A DNA stretch of 8,003 bases, from assembly GCA_018063485.1 (NCBI GenBank), contig JAGPBG010000085.1:1-8003 (forward strand), written 5' to 3'. The DNA comes from Cypionkella sp. (lineage in GTDB: Bacteria > Pseudomonadota > Alphaproteobacteria > Rhodobacterales > Rhodobacteraceae). Below, in pieces: positions 5,465 through 8,003 of the stretch (positions within the stretch are counted from its first letter, which is position 1; each line of letters starts with the position of its first letter). The translations under genes were made by a program, and so were the position numbers. The notes beneath the pieces are model-generated. The model had not been told where the DNA came from. It ran no database searches and was given only the letters and a program-made list of their open reading frames with translations.

Positions 5465-7420
5465 TTGTCTGACCAAATCACAACCTACCCGGCCTCCAAG
5501 GACTTTGTAGCTTCTGCGCATGTGAACGCTGAAGGCTATGCCAAGATGTATGCGCAATCCATCACCGATCCAGATGGCTTCTGGCGTGAACATGGCCAGC
5601 GGCTGGATTGGATCAAGGACTACGGCAGGGTTAAGAACACCACATTCAAGCGCGGTGAAGTGTCGATCAAATGGTATGAGGACGGCACATTAAATGTCTC
5701 GGCCAATTGCATTGATCGTCATATGGTCGACCGCGCCACCCAGACCGCGATCATCTGGGAACCTGATGATCCGAAAAACCCGACCCTGCACATCACCTAT
5801 GCCCAATTGCTGGAGCAAACCTCGCGCATGGCCAATGTGCTGAAGGCGCACGGTGTCACCAAAGGCGACCGCGTGGTGATCTATCTGCCAATGATCCCCG
5901 AGGCCGCCTATGCGATGCTGGCCTGCGCCCGCATCGGCGCGATCCATTCCATCGTATTCGCAGGTTTCTCGCCTGATGCCTTGGCCAACCGGATCAATGA
6001 TTCCGAGGCCAAGGTGGTGATCACCGCCGATTATGCTCCGCGCGGCGGCAAGAAAACCGCACTCAAATCCAACACCGATCAGGCGCTGCTGCATTGCGAT
6101 GACCGGGTGAAATGCCTTGTGGTCAAACACACCGGCGATCAAACCCAATGGACCGAAGGCCGGGATTTCGACGTCAAGGCCGAGATGGCCGCCGCCAAAC
6201 CCTATTGTGCCTATGTCGAGATGGAGGCCGAGGCTCCGCTGTTCATCCTTTACACCTCTGGCTCTACCGGCAAGCCGAAGGGGGTTGTGCATACTTCGGG
6301 CGGCTATCTGGTTTTCGCCGCAATGACGCATCAGATGACCTTTGATTACCATGACGGCGATGTATTCTGGTGCACCGCCGATGTGGGTTGGGTCACCGGG
6401 CACAGCTATATCATCTATGGCCCGCTGGCCAATGGCGCGACCACGATCATGTTCGAAGGCGTGCCGACTTTCCCCGATGCCGGCCGCTTCTGGGAGGTTT
6501 GCGCCAAACACAAGGTGACGCAATTCTACACCGCCCCAACCGCGATCCGCAGCCTGATGGGCATGGGCCCGGAATGGCCCGCCAAGCATGACCTGTCCAG
6601 CCTGAAACTGCTGGGCTCGGTGGGCGAGCCGATCAACCCCGAGGCGTGGAACTGGTATAACGAGCATGTCGGCAAGGGCAAATGCCCGATCGTTGATACC
6701 TTCTGGCAGACCGAAACCGGCGGCCATATGATCACCCCGCTGCCCGGTGCCATTGCGCAGAAACCCGGCTCTGCCACCTTGCCATTCTTTGGCGTGCAGC
6801 CAGTCATTCTCGATCCCACAAACGCCCATGTGCAAGAAGCCGTCGTAGCCGATGGTGTGTTGTGCATTGCTGACAGTTGGCCGGGGCAAATGCGCACGCT
6901 TTGGGGCGATCACGATCGCTTTGAAGAGGCCTATTTCGCCCAATATCCGGGATATTACTTTACCGGCGATGGCTGTCGGCGCGACAAGGATGGCTATTAC
7001 TGGATCACCGGCCGCGTCGATGACGTGATCAATGTCTCGGGTCACCGCATGGGCACCGCCGAGGTCGAATCCGCGCTGGTCGCCCATCCCAAGGTGGCCG
7101 AGGCGGCAGTGGTTGGTTATCCACATGACATCAAGGGCCAGGGCATCTACGCCTATGTCACCTTGATGAACGGGGTAGAACCGACGCCGGAGCTGCGCAA
7201 AGAGCTTGAGGCCTGGGTGCGCAACGAAATCGGCCCGATTGCCAAGCCCGATCTGATCCAATGGGCACCCGGCCTGCCGAAAACCCGTTCGGGCAAGATC
7301 ATGCGCCGGATCCTGCGCAAGATTGCCGAGAATGATTACGGCGCTCTGGGCGACATCTCGACTCTTGCCGATCCGTCGGTGGTCGAAGATCTGATCGCAA
7401 ACCGCATGAACAAGGCTTAA
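5465..7420 (+). CDS. acs: Acetyl-CoA synthetase (AMP-forming)
   Basis: The enzyme makes acetyl-CoA from acetate, ATP and CoA through an acetyl-AMP intermediate, releasing AMP and pyrophosphate in the cytosol. From the TTG start it is 651 residues, the normal length. All adenylate-forming motifs are intact: the P-loop-like [11 protein letters not shown] at 263-273; [10 protein letters not shown] at 411-420, whose Trp414 is the residue that restricts the acyl pocket to acetate; YFTGDG at 498-503; the hinge region [20 protein letters not shown] at 516-535; and [12 protein letters not shown] at 604-615. Lys611 in that last motif is the catalytic lysine, which in Salmonella Acs is silenced by Pat acetylation and restored by CobB. 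The same control is possible here, but neither partner gene is in the window. The gene has a long repeat-rich upstream region and is followed after 3 bp by adenylate kinase, implying cotranscription. TTG as start may lower translation. The family call is near certain. Confidence 0.97.
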   Translation: MSDQITTYPASKDFVASAHVNAEGYAKMYAQSITDPDGFWREHGQRLDWIKDYGRVKNTTFKRGEVSIKWYEDGTLNVSANCIDRHMVDRATQTAIIWEPDDPKNPTLHITYAQLLEQTSRMANVLKAHGVTKGDRVVIYLPMIPEAAYAMLACARIGAIHSIVFAGFSPDALANRINDSEAKVVITADYAPRGGKKTALKSNTDQALLHCDDRVKCLVVKHTGDQTQWTEGRDFDVKAEMAAAKPYCAYVEMEAEAPLFILYTSGSTGKPKGVVHTSGGYLVFAAMTHQMTFDYHDGDVFWCTADVGWVTGHSYIIYGPLANGATTIMFEGVPTFPDAGRFWEVCAKHKVTQFYTAPTAIRSLMGMGPEWPAKHDLSSLKLLGSVGEPINPEAWNWYNEHVGKGKCPIVDTFWQTETGGHMITPLPGAIAQKPGSATLPFFGVQPVILDPTNAHVQEAVVADGVLCIADSWPGQMRTLWGDHDRFEEAYFAQYPGYYFTGDGCRRDKDGYYWITGRVDDVINVSGHRMGTAEVESALVAHPKVAEAAVVGYPHDIKGQGIYAYVTLMNGVEPTPELRKELEAWVRNEIGPIAKPDLIQWAPGLPKTRSGKIMRRILRKIAENDYGALGDISTLADPSVVEDLIANRMNKA

Positions 7421-7423
7421 GCC

Positions 7424-8003
7424 ATGGCAAGCCCGCCGGTTTTCATCCTGTTGGGCCCTCCGGGGGCAGGCAAAGGCACCCAGGCGCGGATGTTGGAAGA
7501 GGATTTCGGTCTGATCCAGCTCTCGACCGGAGATCTGTTGCGCGCCGCCGTTGCCTCGGGGTCTGAGGCAGGCAAACGTGCCAAGGCAGTGATGGACGCC
7601 GGCGGGTTGGTTTCGGACGATATCGTCCTGGCCGTCCTGCAAGACCGCCTGAGCGCGCCCGATGTGGCGCGCGGCATCATCCTTGACGGCTTTCCCCGCA
7701 CGGCGGGACAGGCAGCGGCGCTGGACACGCTGCTTGCGGCCTCAAACCAAAGGATTACCGCAGCCATCAGCCTTGAGGCAGATGACGCGGCGATGGTGGG
7801 CCGGATTTCGGGCCGCAGCACCTGCGCCACATGCGGCGAAGGCTATCATGACGAATTCAAGCGCCCGGCAAAGGCTGGCGTTTGCGACAAATGCGGCGGC
7901 ACCGAGTTCAAACGTCGGGCCGACGACAACGCCGAAACGGTGCGTGACAGGTTGACCGCCTATCACGCCCAAACGGCTCCGCTGATCACCTATTACGATG
8001 GCA
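7424..8003 (+). CDS. adk: Adenylate kinase, Cys4 zinc-lid type (cut at the 3' end by the window)
   Basis: The first 193 residues of a protein normally about 215-225 long are present; the frame is open to the window end. It catalyses AMP + ATP to 2 ADP. Visible are the P-loop GPPGAGKGT (11-19), the AMP-binding part with QLSTGDLLRAAV (32-43), LDGFPRT (87-93), and the lid GRISGRSTC (126-134). The lid cysteines C134, C137, C154 and C157 should bind one structural zinc. RRADDNAETVRDRL (164-177) supplies nucleotide-binding arginines. ATG 7424 lies 3 bp after the acs stop; its Shine-Dalgarno AAGG (7412-7415) is inside the last acs codons, so translation is probably coupled. Pairing with acs makes sense because Acs produces AMP. 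Many relatives carry their main adk in the ribosomal-protein cluster next to secY, so this could be a second copy dedicated to acetate growth; that cannot be tested from this window. Confidence 0.95.
   Translation, partial: MASPPVFILLGPPGAGKGTQARMLEEDFGLIQLSTGDLLRAAVASGSEAGKRAKAVMDAGGLVSDDIVLAVLQDRLSAPDVARGIILDGFPRTAGQAAALDTLLAASNQRITAAISLEADDAAMVGRISGRSTCATCGEGYHDEFKRPAKAGVCDKCGGTEFKRRADDNAETVRDRLTAYHAQTAPLITYYDG

Noticed and set aside
5690..7642. 650-codon open frame antisense to acs and the start of adk
   Set aside because: It is the mirror frame of a GC-rich gene. The opposite strand carries all Acs motifs, and the antisense translation is rich in His, Gly and Arg with no recognisable family.

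Overview
The window looks like a stretch of a GC-rich alphaproteobacterial chromosome, most likely Rhodobacterales (roseobacter type). The codon usage is GC-rich. The beta-helix protein, the short HugZ-type protein and the Cys4-lid adenylate kinase all read like family members I know from that order. This placement rests on remembered family resemblance, not on a search. No tRNA, rRNA, IS element, CRISPR array or prophage core gene is visible.

Left part (1-2915): the 5' end of a membrane polysaccharide-biosynthesis gene (WbpM/CapD/PglF-type nucleotide-sugar dehydratase) runs off the left edge on the minus strand. A roughly 340-bp intergenic region, AT-rich on its left side, separates it from a divergent 762-residue right-handed beta-helix protein with a Pectate_lyase_3 signature. 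Together they suggest the edge of an exopolysaccharide or surface-glycan locus.

Middle part (2912-5111): a short HugZ-like/pyridoxamine-phosphate-oxidase-fold gene (minus) converges on the beta-helix gene, with the two stop codons overlapping in one TTAA. It diverges from a SulP-family anion transporter with a C-terminal STAS domain (plus) across only 70 bp.

Right part (5112-8003): a 353-bp intergenic region unusually rich in AT and in repeats precedes an acetyl-CoA synthetase gene (acs). An adenylate kinase gene (adk, cut by the right edge) follows after 3 bp. Acs releases AMP and Adk turns AMP plus ATP into ADP, so the pair is metabolically coherent. The region before acs holds an Fnr-box-like dyad, a perfect 10-bp palindrome, two 20-bp direct repeats (18/20 identical) exactly 52 bp apart and a third half copy. 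This is the most interesting unexplained structure in the window.

I do not see a clearly new multi-gene system. The best leads are the acs operator array, the acs-adk coupling and the beta-helix protein with its long-pitch Asn ladder and inserted small domain.
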